64,000 bases of DNA, taken from contig OZ241358.1 of assembly GCA_965200465.1 (NCBI GenBank), forward strand, positions 3,844,001 through 3,908,000, written 5' to 3'. The position numbers were made by a program, and so were the translations under genes. Source of the DNA: Azophilus sp965200465. GTDB lineage: Bacteria > Pseudomonadota > Gammaproteobacteria > Pseudomonadales > Azotimanducaceae. Shown here piece by piece: positions 43,051-52,433 of the stretch. The notes beneath the pieces are model-generated. The model was not told the origin of the DNA, did not search any database, and saw only the letters and a program-made list of their open reading frames with translations. Numbering within the stretch: position 1 is the stretch's first letter; each line of letters starts with the position of its first letter.

Positions 43051-45180
43051 ATGGACGCATCTGACGCCGCTTGCGCGGCGGCGGACCCTTCGGCGGCGGG
43101 CGGCCAAGCCGCTTCCGCACGGCCCTGCCTGGGCATCGACGTCGGCGGCACCTTTACGGACTTGGCGCTGTGCATTGACGGCGGGGCGCTGCTCTGCTTG
43201 AAGGTTGCCAGCACTCCGGAGCGGCCGGGCTTCAGCACCTTGCAGGGGGTTCGCGAGCTGCGCCGGCTGGCTGGTTGCACCGACGAGGATTGGCGCACCC
43301 TAAGCCACACCCACAGCAACACGGTGGCGCTCAACTGCCTGATCGAACGCTCCGGGGCGCGGCTTGGCCTGTTGGTCACGGCGGGCTTTCGGGACGTGCT
43401 GGAAATCGCCCGCCTCACCGTCCCGGAACCGGCCCGCTACGACTCGAGGCGCGTTCCACCGCTGATTCCAAGGCAGTTGGTCGCGGAAGTGGCGGAGCGG
43501 ATGGACGCCGACGGTCGGGTGGTGGAGGCGCTGGACGAGCAATCGGCCTTGGCCGCCGCCGCCAAGCTGCATGAGCTCGGCTGCCAAGCCTTGGTGATCT
43601 GCTTTCTGCACAGCTACAGGAACGCTGCCCACGAACGGCGGGCGCGAGACCTCATCAAGAAACGGCTCCCGGATCTCGGCGTCGAGCTTTCCAGCGAAGT
43701 TTGGCCGCAGGCCCGGGAGTTCGAGCGCACCACCCTCGCCGTCATCAACGCCTACATCCGTCCGGCGGTGGAGCGCCAAGTCAAGCTGCTGACCCAAGGC
43801 ATGGCCGAGCGCGGTGTGCGGACCCCGGCCCGCGGCGCCCGGTCCAACGGCGGGATGGAACTGCTCGCCACGATGGCGGAACGGCCGGTGACGGCGCTGC
43901 TTTCCGGCCCGGCGGCGGGGGTGGCCGGCGCCGCGGCGGCGGCCTTGGAGGCCGGTTGGGACGCCGCGGACCTGATGACCCTGGACGTCGGCGGCACCAG
44001 CGCCGACCTCGGCGTGGTGCGGCGCGGCCAGCCGGTGCTGAGCGCCGACGAAAAGGTCTGCGGCTTTCCCATCCTAATGCCGGCGGTGGCGGTTTCCGCC
44101 ATCGGGGCCGGCGGCGGCTCCATCATCTGGATCGACCAAGCCGGCACTCTAAAAGTAGGCCCCAAGAGCACCGGCGCCGTGCCCGGCCCGGCCTGCTACC
44201 GCGCTGCCGGAGACGGCCCTCCGGCCATGACGGACGCCTTTTTGCTGTCCGGGCTGCTGAACCCGGAACGGCCCTTGGGCGGCCGGCTGAAGCTGCATCC
44301 GGGGCCCGCTCGGCGGGCCTTGGCGGCGCTGGGCCAACAAACTGGCCTTGCCGCCGAGCAGGTGGCGGACGGCGCCATTCAGATCGCCACGGCCATGCTG
44401 GCCGCGGAGGCCACCGGTGTGCTGGCGCGGCGCGACGTCGATCTTTCGCAGTTCCGCATGGTCGCCTACGGCGGCGCCGGGCCCTTGCTGGCGGCGCTGG
44501 TGGCGGAGGCGGTTTACATGGACAGGGTGCTGATCCCCCCCGCCCCCGGTGCCTTGAGCGCCTGGGGCGCCGCCGGCGCCAACCTGCAGGGGGACTTCGT
44601 GCATCCGGTTTACCAAGACCTAGGGCGCTTGGACGCCGAGGCGCTGCGCGGCCTGTTCGCCGCCCTCTCCAAGCAGGCGGCGGCTTGGCTGGAGCGCGAA
44701 TCCGCCGACTTGGAGATCAGCCACGCCACCGTTGCGTACAGTGCGGAAATGCGCTACGAGGGCCAAGGCTACGACGTGCCGACGGCCCTTCAGGAGGAAT
44801 GGCTGCGCAAGGGCGAGGTGCAGGCGGTGGGCGACGCCTTCCATGCGGCCCACGCCAAGATGTTCGGCCACCGCAACGAGGGTGCGCCGGTTTGGCTGCA
44901 GGAGCTCCGCGCCCATCTGACCGGCTATCCACCCAAGCCCAAGCTGGCTTCGGTTGCAGCGTCGCAAAAGGACGAACCAACCAATGCGCGCCGCATTCGC
45001 CTGCGCGGGGAGGCGGTGGAAGCCTTGGTTCTGCATAGGTCCGCGGCCGCCGCCGGCCGCCCCATCGTCGGCCCGGCCATCATCGAGCAAATGGACACCA
45101 CCACCTTGGTGCCGGACGGCTGGACCCTGTCCCCGGCGGACGGGGGCGCGTTGCTCCTCAACCGGAGCGCCGCCCCATGA
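43051..45180 (+). CDS. hyuA: Hydantoinase/oxoprolinase subunit A (HyuA), paired with HyuB
   Basis: 709 residues. ATP-site loops GIDVGGTFTDLALCIDGG and TLDVGGTSADLGVVRRG; SGPAAGVAGAAAAALEAGW and YGGAGPLLAALVAEA are also typical. Together with the next gene it should form an ATP-dependent cyclic-amide hydrolase (5-oxoproline, hydantoin or lactam type) or an acetone-carboxylase-like enzyme. The ATG at 43051 fits; an in-frame TTG at 43012 adds 13 residues. TGA overlaps the hyuB ATG by 4 bases. The ~210 bases upstream separate it from the divergent TonB receptor and probably hold both promoters. Confidence 0.88.
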   Translation: MDASDAACAAADPSAAGGQAASARPCLGIDVGGTFTDLALCIDGGALLCLKVASTPERPGFSTLQGVRELRRLAGCTDEDWRTLSHTHSNTVALNCLIERSGARLGLLVTAGFRDVLEIARLTVPEPARYDSRRVPPLIPRQLVAEVAERMDADGRVVEALDEQSALAAAAKLHELGCQALVICFLHSYRNAAHERRARDLIKKRLPDLGVELSSEVWPQAREFERTTLAVINAYIRPAVERQVKLLTQGMAERGVRTPARGARSNGGMELLATMAERPVTALLSGPAAGVAGAAAAALEAGWDAADLMTLDVGGTSADLGVVRRGQPVLSADEKVCGFPILMPAVAVSAIGAGGGSIIWIDQAGTLKVGPKSTGAVPGPACYRAAGDGPPAMTDAFLLSGLLNPERPLGGRLKLHPGPARRALAALGQQTGLAAEQVADGAIQIATAMLAAEATGVLARRDVDLSQFRMVAYGGAGPLLAALVAEAVYMDRVLIPPAPGALSAWGAAGANLQGDFVHPVYQDLGRLDAEALRGLFAALSKQAAAWLERESADLEISHATVAYSAEMRYEGQGYDVPTALQEEWLRKGEVQAVGDAFHAAHAKMFGHRNEGAPVWLQELRAHLTGYPPKPKLASVAASQKDEPTNARRIRLRGEAVEALVLHRSAAAAGRPIVGPAIIEQMDTTTLVPDGWTLSPADGGALLLNRSAAP

Positions 45181-47171
45181 CGGAAGGCAGGGCCGGCGCC
45201 GCGCCGGATGCGGTCAACACGGAGATCTTCGCCAACCTGTTTCGGGCCATCGTCAACGAAATGGGCTGGATCATCCAGCGCTCCGCGCACACCACCTTCG
45301 TCAAGGAAACCCTGGACTTCGGCGCCGCCCTGGTGACCCCGGAAGGCGAGCAGTTCGCCGTGGTCGACGCCACCGGGGTCACGGCGTTGCTCGGCGTGAA
45401 CATGGCGCCGGGCATCGCCGCCTTCGCCGACTGGGCGCCTGGAGACGTCGCCGTCACCAACGATCCCTACGCCACCGCCGGCATGGTCACCCACCTGAAT
45501 GACGTCTTCTTCCTCAAACCCCTGTTCAGCGAAGGCGAACTGATTTGCTTCGCCTGGGCTTTCGTGCATTGCAGCGATGTGGGAGGCAATGTGCCCGGCA
45601 GCATCGACGGCGTCAACTACGAGGTCTTTCAGGAGGGCCTGCGCATTCCGCCCACCAAGCTCCACCGGCAAGGCGCGCTCAACCAGGAGCTGGTCGATCT
45701 GATCTCCAACAACTGCCGCAGCCCGGAGATGAATTGGGGGGACCTGAACGCCGCCGTTTCCAGCCTGAACCGGGCGGAAACGCGGCTGGCGCAGCTCATC
45801 GCCCGCTACGACCGCGGGACCGTGCAAAGCGCCATGCACCGCACCTTGGAGCGGGCGGAGGCGGTGACCCGCAACGTCCTTAAGCAGTTGCCGGCGGGTT
45901 CCTACGAATTCGATGAATACTTGGAGGACAACTACGTCAACGCCGTGCCGGTGCGGGCGCAACTGCGCCTCACCGCCCGCGGCGACGGCACGGTGGAGCT
46001 GGACTTCTCCGGTTCGGATGCGCAGGTGGGGTCCGCCATCAACCTGCCGGCCGGCGGGCAAAGGCATCATCCCATGCTGTCCTTGGCGCTGATCAACTTC
46101 GTGGTCACGCAAACCGAGGGGCAGGTGTTCAACGCCGGCATACTGCGCTGCATCGACCTGAAGCTGCCGGAGCACTCCTTCGTCAACGCCTCCTTTCCCG
46201 CCGCCTGCGGCATGCGGGTGGTCACCTCCATGCGGGTGCATGACATGGCCTTGGGCGCCTTGGCCGCGGCCATGCCGGGGCGGGTTCCGGCCGGCGGCGC
46301 CGGCCAGTTGGCGGTGATCTCCATCGCCACCGCGGACCTAGCCGGCAAAACCCGGGTGGTGGCCGCCAATGCGGTGGTCGGCGGCTCCGGCGGCGGCGGC
46401 GGCTTGGACGGCATCTCCGCCACCGACTTTCCCACCGCGGCGCTGCGCAACATTCCGGTGGAAGTGCTGGAGGCGGAGGCGCCGGTAAGGGTGCGCCGCT
46501 TCGCCTTGCGGCCGGATTCCGAGGGCGCCGGGGAGCAGCGCGGCGGCTTCGGCGTGGAGTACGCCTTCGAGTTGACCGACCATCGCGCCAGGGTGGTCAC
46601 CCGCGGCAAGGACCGCCACAAGTTCGCCGCCTGGGGCGTCGCCGGCGGACGGGCGGCGGAACCCAGCTTCAGCCGGATGGAGCAGGCCGACGGCGCCCTG
46701 GTCGAAGTTGGCAAAAGAGCGGTGCAGCAGCCGCACCTCGGCGACCTGATGGTGGTGGCCGGCGGCGGCGGCGGCGGCTACGGCAGCCCCTTGGCGCGGG
46801 ATGCGGAGTTGGTGCGGCGGGACATTCTGGACGAACTGATCTCTCCGGCTAGGGGCCGCTCCGAATACGGCGTGGCGCTGGCCGCCGACGGTGTGCTGGA
46901 CGTCGAAGCCACCGCCGCCCTGCGCCGACGTCTGGCCCAGGAACGCACTGCCAACGGGCCGTTCGACTTCGGCCCCGGCCGCTCCGCATGGCAGCGGGAT
47001 TGGCGGGAAGCCTACGGGATCGTCGCTGGTTGGTGCCGCAAGTTGCCGCCCAACGGCCGACGCCTCGCCCAGGAGCGGGCCTATCTGCGCATTGTGGAGC
47101 GATTGCCGCCGCCGCCGGCGGCGGCGGACGTCTTGGCGCTGCTGGAGCAACTGGAGCGGGAATGGGCCTGA
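45177..47171 (+). CDS. hyuB: Hydantoinase/oxoprolinase subunit B (HyuB)
   Basis: 664 residues. Family markers include EIFANLFRAIVNEMGWII near the N terminus, QRSAHTTFVKETLDF, VTNDPYATAGMVTHLNDV, the metal-site HCSDVGGNVPGS, PSVCV-like central blocks and GGGGGGYGSPLARD near the C terminus. It forms the second subunit of the ATP-dependent hydrolase with the upstream HyuA. Length is slightly above typical (~520-580), the extra being C-terminal. The next gene starts 164 bases later. Confidence 0.88.
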   Translation: MTEGRAGAAPDAVNTEIFANLFRAIVNEMGWIIQRSAHTTFVKETLDFGAALVTPEGEQFAVVDATGVTALLGVNMAPGIAAFADWAPGDVAVTNDPYATAGMVTHLNDVFFLKPLFSEGELICFAWAFVHCSDVGGNVPGSIDGVNYEVFQEGLRIPPTKLHRQGALNQELVDLISNNCRSPEMNWGDLNAAVSSLNRAETRLAQLIARYDRGTVQSAMHRTLERAEAVTRNVLKQLPAGSYEFDEYLEDNYVNAVPVRAQLRLTARGDGTVELDFSGSDAQVGSAINLPAGGQRHHPMLSLALINFVVTQTEGQVFNAGILRCIDLKLPEHSFVNASFPAACGMRVVTSMRVHDMALGALAAAMPGRVPAGGAGQLAVISIATADLAGKTRVVAANAVVGGSGGGGGLDGISATDFPTAALRNIPVEVLEAEAPVRVRRFALRPDSEGAGEQRGGFGVEYAFELTDHRARVVTRGKDRHKFAAWGVAGGRAAEPSFSRMEQADGALVEVGKRAVQQPHLGDLMVVAGGGGGGYGSPLARDAELVRRDILDELISPARGRSEYGVALAADGVLDVEATAALRRRLAQERTANGPFDFGPGRSAWQRDWREAYGIVAGWCRKLPPNGRRLAQERAYLRIVERLPPPPAAADVLALLEQLEREWA

Positions 47172-47335
47172 GCGCTCCTCCTGTGGCGATGCGGCAAGGC
47201 CGATGCGCGAAGCCTGCGGCGGAATGAGCCCAAACCAAGGCGACGATCGGCGGTGACGGGGCGCCGGGGCGACGGAGTACAATGCCGTCCTAGTGTGCAT
47301 AATGCGCGGTTCCCAAACGGGCGTGGAGAGGGACA

Positions 47336-48256
47336 ATGAACGATGCGGCGGTGGATGCGGAAAACTGGCCCGGGCACACCGGCAATTGGCGCCGCTGGCC
47401 CAACGACCTGGGCACCCTTAACCTGCTGAACGCGGAGGTCACCCTGCGCGGCGTCGGCGCCGTGTCGGAGGGGCGGGTCATCCCGTGCAGCCGCCCGGTT
47501 ACGGACAGGGAGCCCATCCGCGGCGACGTCTGCTTTGAGCAGGAGATGCTGGCCGCCGGAACCTGGGACTTGGAGCCCGACCGGCAGGAGTCCCTGAACG
47601 CCAGCGAAAGGGTGTCCTACCGCACCCACGGCATGGTCAACACCCATCTGGACGCGCTGGCGCACGTCGGCCACAAGGGCAAGGGCTTCAACGGCAAGCC
47701 CTTCAACGAAATGGCGACGTTGGAGGAAGGCGTGAAGACGGCGCCGATCAGCGCCGCCCGCGGCATTGTCACCCGGGGCGTCCTCATCGACGTTCCCCGC
47801 GCCCGCGGCCTGTGCTGCCTGCAGCCCGGCGAATGGGCGGCGCCGGAGGAAGTCGCAGCGGCGGCGGAGCAGTTGCAGCCCGGCGACGCGGCGGTGATCC
47901 GGGTGGGCGGCACCCTGGCGGAGGGCGTTCCTCCCAAGGCCGGCGGCAACCGCCACGGCATTTGGCAGGGCCTGCATCCGGAGTGCGTGGAGGTGCTGGC
48001 CAAGCGGGACATCAGCCTGTTGGCGACGGACTGCCCCGGCGAAGTGTTCCCGTCACCCTACGGGCACATCGTCCGCTCCCCGGTTCACACCCTGTGCCTG
48101 ACCTACTACGGCATCCATCTGCTGCACAACATGGACTTGGAGGCGCTTGCCGAGGCCTGCGCGGAGCAAGGCCGCAACAGCTTCCTGTTCATCGTGGCGC
48201 CTCTGCACTTGGAGCGGGCCACCGGCTCATTGGTCAGCCCCGTGGCGGTGCTGTAA
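47336..48256 (+). CDS. Cyclase-family metal-dependent hydrolase (kynurenine-formamidase-like)
   Basis: 306 residues. The cyclase motif (H-x-G-T-H-x-D-x-P-x-H) is present as HGMVNTHLDALAHVG, with the first GT changed to VN. PGDAAVIRVGGT, LLATDCPGEVFPSP and TLCLTYYGIHLLHN follow in family order. Members hydrolyse formamides, cyclic amides or imides. Placement between HyuAB and an ABC importer suggests a step in breakdown of a nitrogen heterocycle or amide. GGAGAGG lies just before the ATG. Confidence 0.82.
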   Translation: MNDAAVDAENWPGHTGNWRRWPNDLGTLNLLNAEVTLRGVGAVSEGRVIPCSRPVTDREPIRGDVCFEQEMLAAGTWDLEPDRQESLNASERVSYRTHGMVNTHLDALAHVGHKGKGFNGKPFNEMATLEEGVKTAPISAARGIVTRGVLIDVPRARGLCCLQPGEWAAPEEVAAAAEQLQPGDAAVIRVGGTLAEGVPPKAGGNRHGIWQGLHPECVEVLAKRDISLLATDCPGEVFPSPYGHIVRSPVHTLCLTYYGIHLLHNMDLEALAEACAEQGRNSFLFIVAPLHLERATGSLVSPVAVL

Positions 48257-48268
48257 AGGCGACCGTTC

Positions 48269-49036
48269 ATGCGGCAACGCATCGGCATCGCCGCCGGCCG
48301 CCTGCTGCTCCTGGCCCTCTGGGGCTTGGTTTGGGAAGCCACGGCGCACAGCGGCGCCTTGCCCGAAGGCTTGATCGGGCGGCCCTCCCGCTTTCTCGCC
48401 GCCTTCGCGGCCGGCGTTGCCGACGGCACCTTTCCGGCGGCGGCGCTCATCACCCTGCAAGCGGTCTTGGTCGCCTTTGCGCTCGGCGCCTTGCTGGCGC
48501 TGCTGACCGCTCTGCTGATGGCGGTGGCGCCCGCCCTGGAGCGCTTGGCCGCACCCATCATCGACGCCCTGAACGCGCTGCCGAGGGTGGCGCTGATTCC
48601 GCTGTTCATCCTGTGGTTCGGCATCGGCTTGGAGCAGAAGGTGGCGTCCGGCGTCTCCATCATGTACTTCGTGCTGCTCTCCTACACCCTGGCCGGGGCC
48701 AAGGCCACCGACCCGGACCATCTGCTGCTGGCCCGCAGCCTGGGCGTTCCAAGCTGGAAGGCGTTTTTGCAGATCGTCATTCCCAGCGCCCTGCCGTCCA
48801 TATTCGCCGGGCTGCGGCTGGGCATGATCTACACGGTGCTTGGCGTCATCACCGCCGAGTTGATCGCTGGCGGCAAGGGTTTGGGCACCCTGGTGAGCTA
48901 CTACTCCAACACCTTCAACCCCAACGGCCTGTTCGCCACCCTGATCGCCTTGGTCGCCGTCACCACCGCCCTGACCGCCACCATGTCGAAGATCGAGAGA
49001 GCCATCTGCAAGTGGCGCCAGCCGGTGGCGCTGTGA
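48269..49036 (+). CDS. ABC transporter permease, NitT/TauT/SsuC family
   Basis: 255 residues with six hydrophobic segments. The EAA-like loop that contacts the ATPase reads RSLGVPSWKAFLQIVIPSAL then PSIFAGLRLG, and ALPRVALIPLFILWFGIG is the typical SsuC/TauC segment. It starts 12 bases after the cyclase gene. With the binding protein and ATPase that follow it forms an importer for a small organic acid, sulphonate or heterocycle; the substrate is probably what HyuAB and the cyclase act on. Confidence 0.88.
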   Translation: MRQRIGIAAGRLLLLALWGLVWEATAHSGALPEGLIGRPSRFLAAFAAGVADGTFPAAALITLQAVLVAFALGALLALLTALLMAVAPALERLAAPIIDALNALPRVALIPLFILWFGIGLEQKVASGVSIMYFVLLSYTLAGAKATDPDHLLLARSLGVPSWKAFLQIVIPSALPSIFAGLRLGMIYTVLGVITAELIAGGKGLGTLVSYYSNTFNPNGLFATLIALVAVTTALTATMSKIERAICKWRQPVAL

Positions 49037-49213
49037 AAGCAAGTCGTTTCCTGGCCAAGGGCGGCCAAGGAGCGCCAAGAGGGCGTTCACCCAACAAGGC
49101 CCGCTTCGCTTGCCTAGCTGCCCTAGGCCCAAACCGGACAACAGAGGCGGGACGGCGGACGCGGGAAGCGGTGGGAAGCGGACGCAACCCTAAGCATGGC
49201 GCAGCCAAGGCCA

Positions 49214-49370
49214 TCTCAAAGTCGTGCATTCCCTTTGCTGGTGGGATGAACATCTAGAATGAACCGAACAAATTCAAGGATGGTGGGAATTTCCGCATTA
49301 CAAAGATGTAAAAAGAACACTTGGGTGGGAGGAATGCAAGCCCTCGGCGGACTTTGGAATGACCCTGGCG
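49214..49370. repeat. Imperfect repeat, copy 1 of an inverted pair (partner at 52246-52379)
   Basis: Shares about 70% of positions, by eye, with the reverse complement of 52246-52379. Common blocks include TGGTGGGATGAA, AATGAACC, CTTGGGTGGG and AATGACCCTG. A ~28-bp piece near its end is missing in the partner. It lies over the start of the binding-protein gene, which makes that start uncertain. Confidence 0.65.
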
Positions 49371-50443
49371 GCGCAGCCAAGTTCAGTGTGCTCGCTTGGT
49401 TGCCCTGCGCCGCGGCCAAGCTGGTCTGCGCATCGCTGGCGGTTGGGCTGTTGTCCGCTGGCTGCGGCCAAGATCAGGAGCGCCGCGGGCAACCGCTGCG
49501 GGTGCAGGTGTTCACGGGCGCCTACAGCTCCATGCCGGTGCATGTGGCCAACGACAAGGGCTTCTTCCGCCGGCAAGGCCTGCAGGCGGAGCTGCTGCCG
49601 GCCAACTCCTCGTCGGCCGCCATCGCCGCCCTGGTCGGCGGCAGCATGGACGTGGTGGAGAGCGCCCCGGACCTGGTGCTGGCGAACCTGGACAAGGGCA
49701 TTGAGCTCAAGTACCTGATGGGCAACGAGGGCAGCAACTACGTCACTCTGGTGGTGGGCAACCATCTGTCGTCCTTGGCGGACGACCTAAGCCGCACGGA
49801 GTTGGTTCGCCGCCTCGCCGGGCGGCGCCTCGGGGTCAACGCCATCGGCGCCACCCTCCACCTGGCCGCGCTGCTGATGCTGGAGGAGGTCGGCCTGTCC
49901 GCCGAGGACGTGGACTTCGTGGCCACCGGCAGCGCCGCCACCACCCTTGCCGCCTGGCGGGCCGGGGCGGTGGATGCGCAAATGACCTTTGCGCCGGTGC
50001 CGGAACTGCTGGAGTCCCTGGGCTTGGCCCGCCCGGCGCTGGTGCTGGCCGACGCCGGCCCGGCGCAGTTGCGCCACCAAGGGCTGTACAGCGGCTGGGT
50101 CACCAGCAACGCCTTCCTCAAGCGCAACCCGGCCCAGGCCGACGCCTTCATCGCCGCCATGCGCAACGCCATCGACTGGCTGCGCGAACCGGCCAACCAT
50201 GCGGAAATGCTGGCCCTCACCCAACGTCACGCGCCGGTGGCCGCGCTCTCCGCCCAGGAAAACGCCAAGGTCATGGACAGGATGGTGCGCAACTACCGCC
50301 GCTTCTGGGGCTATGAGATCAGCCCCCAGGCCATTGACCTTTGGAACGACTACGCGCTGCGCTTCAAGCTGACGAGCAGGCGCATCGCCTTTGCGGACTT
50401 GGTTTACGCCAAGGCGCCGACCTGCACCGAAATATGCCGGTAG
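49259..50443 (+). CDS. ABC transporter substrate-binding lipoprotein (NMT1/TauA-like)
   Basis: Up to 394 residues. A hydrophobic stretch with lipobox LLSAGC gives a lipoprotein. The mature domain has VFTGAYSSMPVHVANDKGFF, LVGGSMDVVESAPD, LGVNAIGATLHLAALLMLEE and SGWVTSNAFLKRNP, typical of NMT1/TauA solute-binding proteins. The start is not certain: ATG 49259, ATG 49334 (GGGAGG very close) or GTG 49388 would all keep the signal, and the first two lie in a repeated sequence. Its stop overlaps the ATPase gene by 10 bases. Confidence 0.83.
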   Translation: MNRTNSRMVGISALQRCKKNTWVGGMQALGGLWNDPGGAAKFSVLAWLPCAAAKLVCASLAVGLLSAGCGQDQERRGQPLRVQVFTGAYSSMPVHVANDKGFFRRQGLQAELLPANSSSAAIAALVGGSMDVVESAPDLVLANLDKGIELKYLMGNEGSNYVTLVVGNHLSSLADDLSRTELVRRLAGRRLGVNAIGATLHLAALLMLEEVGLSAEDVDFVATGSAATTLAAWRAGAVDAQMTFAPVPELLESLGLARPALVLADAGPAQLRHQGLYSGWVTSNAFLKRNPAQADAFIAAMRNAIDWLREPANHAEMLALTQRHAPVAALSAQENAKVMDRMVRNYRRFWGYEISPQAIDLWNDYALRFKLTSRRIAFADLVYAKAPTCTEICR

Positions 50444-51267
50444 CAACCAAGCCGGACGAGGCGCCGCCGCGCTCCCCGGCGGCGAGCGCCGACGGCATCC
50501 AAATCAAGGACTTAAGCCACGAATACCGGCGCGGCGAGGAGCGCATCGCCGCCTTGGACAACATCGATTTGGACATACCCGCCGGGCAGTTCGTCTCCCT
50601 GGTCGGCGCTAGCGGCTGCGGCAAGACCACTTTGCTGGACATCCTAAGCGGCCTGCAGGAGCGGCAAACCGGCCGGGTGCTGCTGGCCGGCCGGCCCCCG
50701 GCGGCCGGTCGCCGCGACACGGTGCGCATGTTCGCCCGGGACGCCCTGCTGCCTTGGCGGAGCGCCGCCGGCAACGTCGATTTCGCCTTGGCCACGCGCC
50801 TTGACGACGCCGGGGAACGCACGGCGCGGGTGCATGAGCTCCTGCGCTCGGTGGGTTTGGAGGGCTTCCAAGACGCCCTGCCCGCCGAACTTTCCCAAGG
50901 CATGCGGCAACGGGTGGCCTTGGCCCGCACCTTTGCCCTGCGCAGCCGCTTCGTCATGCTGGACGAACCCTTCGGCGCCTTGGACGCCATGACCAAGATA
51001 GCCCTGCAAGGCCAACTGATCGATCTTTGGGCGCAGGTTGCGGCCAGCACGGTGGTGCTGGTGACCCATGACCTCGCCGAGGCGGTGGCGCTGTCCGACC
51101 GGGTGCTGGTGCTGTCCCCAAGGCCGGGCCGCGTCGTCGCCGACCTAGGGGTGGACCTGCCCCGCCCGCGCAACGTCGAGGCGCTGCAAAGCCTAAAGGC
51201 GTTCCACAACTTGGTGGCCCGGCTTTGGCGAACCTTGGGCGAAGCGTCGGGGGCTGCGTTTGGCTAG
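50434..51267 (+). CDS. ABC transporter ATP-binding protein, NitT/TauT family
   Basis: 277 residues. Walker A VGASGCGKTTLLD, signature LSQGMRQRVALAR, Walker B FVMLDEPFGALD, and H-loop LVTHDLAEAV. The Q-loop normally reads (V/M)FQ-x-x-LLPW; here it is MFARDALLPW, with Ala where the glutamine should be, so coupling may differ. The ATG at 50434 lies within the binding-protein gene. It completes the importer with the permease at 48.3 kb. Confidence 0.87.
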   Translation: MPVATKPDEAPPRSPAASADGIQIKDLSHEYRRGEERIAALDNIDLDIPAGQFVSLVGASGCGKTTLLDILSGLQERQTGRVLLAGRPPAAGRRDTVRMFARDALLPWRSAAGNVDFALATRLDDAGERTARVHELLRSVGLEGFQDALPAELSQGMRQRVALARTFALRSRFVMLDEPFGALDAMTKIALQGQLIDLWAQVAASTVVLVTHDLAEAVALSDRVLVLSPRPGRVVADLGVDLPRPRNVEALQSLKAFHNLVARLWRTLGEASGAAFG

Positions 51268-51302
51268 GCGGCGTTCCGCCGTCAGGTGAGAGGTGGAGCC
51301 GG

Positions 51303-52184
51303 TCAGCCGCTTCCTTCCCCCAACAGGAACCGTTTTTGCATGGCCTCCAAGGCCTCGAACCCGATGAGCGCCTTGAAGTCCGCCATGCTAGTCACGGCGT
51401 TGGGCAGTTGCGCCGAACTATGGCCGCTCGCCAGCGCCCCAAGGTTGGCCCGCAAGGCGGCGGTGGCGGTCATCAGGGCCACTAGGGGAAACACCGCCAG
51501 GCCAGCCAACTGCTCCACTTGCTCCCGGGACAGCTCGCTTTCCAGCCAGCCGAGCAACTGCAGGGACAGGGGAACGCCCACCGCCTCGCGGAACCGGGCC
51601 AAGCCGTCGAAGTCCCCAAAGCACTTGGAGATGGGCTGCACCAAGTCCGCCCCGGCCTGCGCATAGACCCGCCCGCGTTCGATGGCGTCCGCTTCATTCA
51701 GGGCGTCCGTGCGGGCGATGATGAGGGTGTCCTCGCTGGCCCTGGCGTGAACGGCGGCGCTGATTTTCGCCGCGCCCACCTCCAAGGGCAGAATCTCCAC
51801 CTGATTGGCCGCCGCCGGGCAGCGCTTGGGGGACTCCTGGTCCTCAAAGATCATCCCGGCCACTCCGGCCCGCTCAAATTCCCGCACCGTGCGCATGACG
51901 TTGATGGCGTTGCCGTAGCCGGTGTCCGTGTCCGCAATGATGGGGATGGAGGCGGCATCGACGATCTTGCCCACTACGTCCAGGTTTTCCGACATGGTGT
52001 AAAGCTCCATGTCCGGCTGGCCCAAATGGGATGCGGAGATGCCGAAGCCGGTGGTCATGGCGGCGGCGAAGCCGGCCTCCTCAATGAGCTTGGCGGAAAG
52101 CGCATCGTAGGCGCCGGCCGCCCACACCGTCCGCCCGGCCTTGGCGCTGGCCGCCAGCCGGCTTTTTTGCTCCTTCGTCGTCAT
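51303..52184 (-). CDS. Isocitrate lyase/PEP mutase-family lyase (2-methylisocitrate/dimethylmalate-lyase-like)
   Basis: 293 residues, a (beta/alpha)8 enzyme. AAGAYDALSAKLIEEAGF, TTGFGISASHLGQPD, metal-binding IIADTDTGYGN and FEDQESPKRCPAAANQ. The catalytic cysteine is kept, but the usual KKCGH is KRCPA here, so it is not a standard isocitrate lyase. Known relatives cleave methylisocitrate, dimethylmalate or oxaloacetate. AAGGAG lies 8 bases before the ATG. It faces the ABC genes and runs in the same direction as the LeuCD-like genes, suggesting a joint pathway. Confidence 0.82.
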   Translation of the reverse strand: MTTKEQKSRLAASAKAGRTVWAAGAYDALSAKLIEEAGFAAAMTTGFGISASHLGQPDMELYTMSENLDVVGKIVDAASIPIIADTDTGYGNAINVMRTVREFERAGVAGMIFEDQESPKRCPAAANQVEILPLEVGAAKISAAVHARASEDTLIIARTDALNEADAIERGRVYAQAGADLVQPISKCFGDFDGLARFREAVGVPLSLQLLGWLESELSREQVEQLAGLAVFPLVALMTATAALRANLGALASGHSSAQLPNAVTSMADFKALIGFEALEAMQKRFLLGEGSG

Positions 52185-52245
52185 GGCCTTGCTCCTTGCC
52201 CAGCCCCCGTTCCGCACCGAGTTTCCCACCGCCTAAGGCCCCATC

Positions 52246-52379
52246 CCGTCAGGGTCATTTTCCCCACCCAAGCACTCATTCCACGACTTTGGAAGACGGA
52301 TGCTCCCACTTTTCATGAACGTTCCAGGTTCATTTTTGCTCTTCATCCCACCATCAAAGGGGCATTCACGACCTTGAGG
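52246..52379. repeat. Imperfect repeat, copy 2 (inverted relative to 49214-49370)
   Basis: Reverse complement matches copy 1 in several blocks (TGGTGGGATGAA, AATGAACC, CTTGGGTGGG, AATGACCCTG). It lies between the lyase and the LeuD-like gene and contains no ORF. The pair flanks the binding-protein, ATPase and lyase genes. Confidence 0.65.
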
Positions 52380-52433
52380 GAACCCTGCCCATCCTGTTGG
52401 TTCGCATTTCTTTGGTGCGTTCCGCACGGCAAC

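Noticed and set aside
44925..46241. 438-residue minus-strand frame opposite hyuA/hyuB
   Set aside because: Mirror frame of G+C-rich coding sequence; no family motifs.
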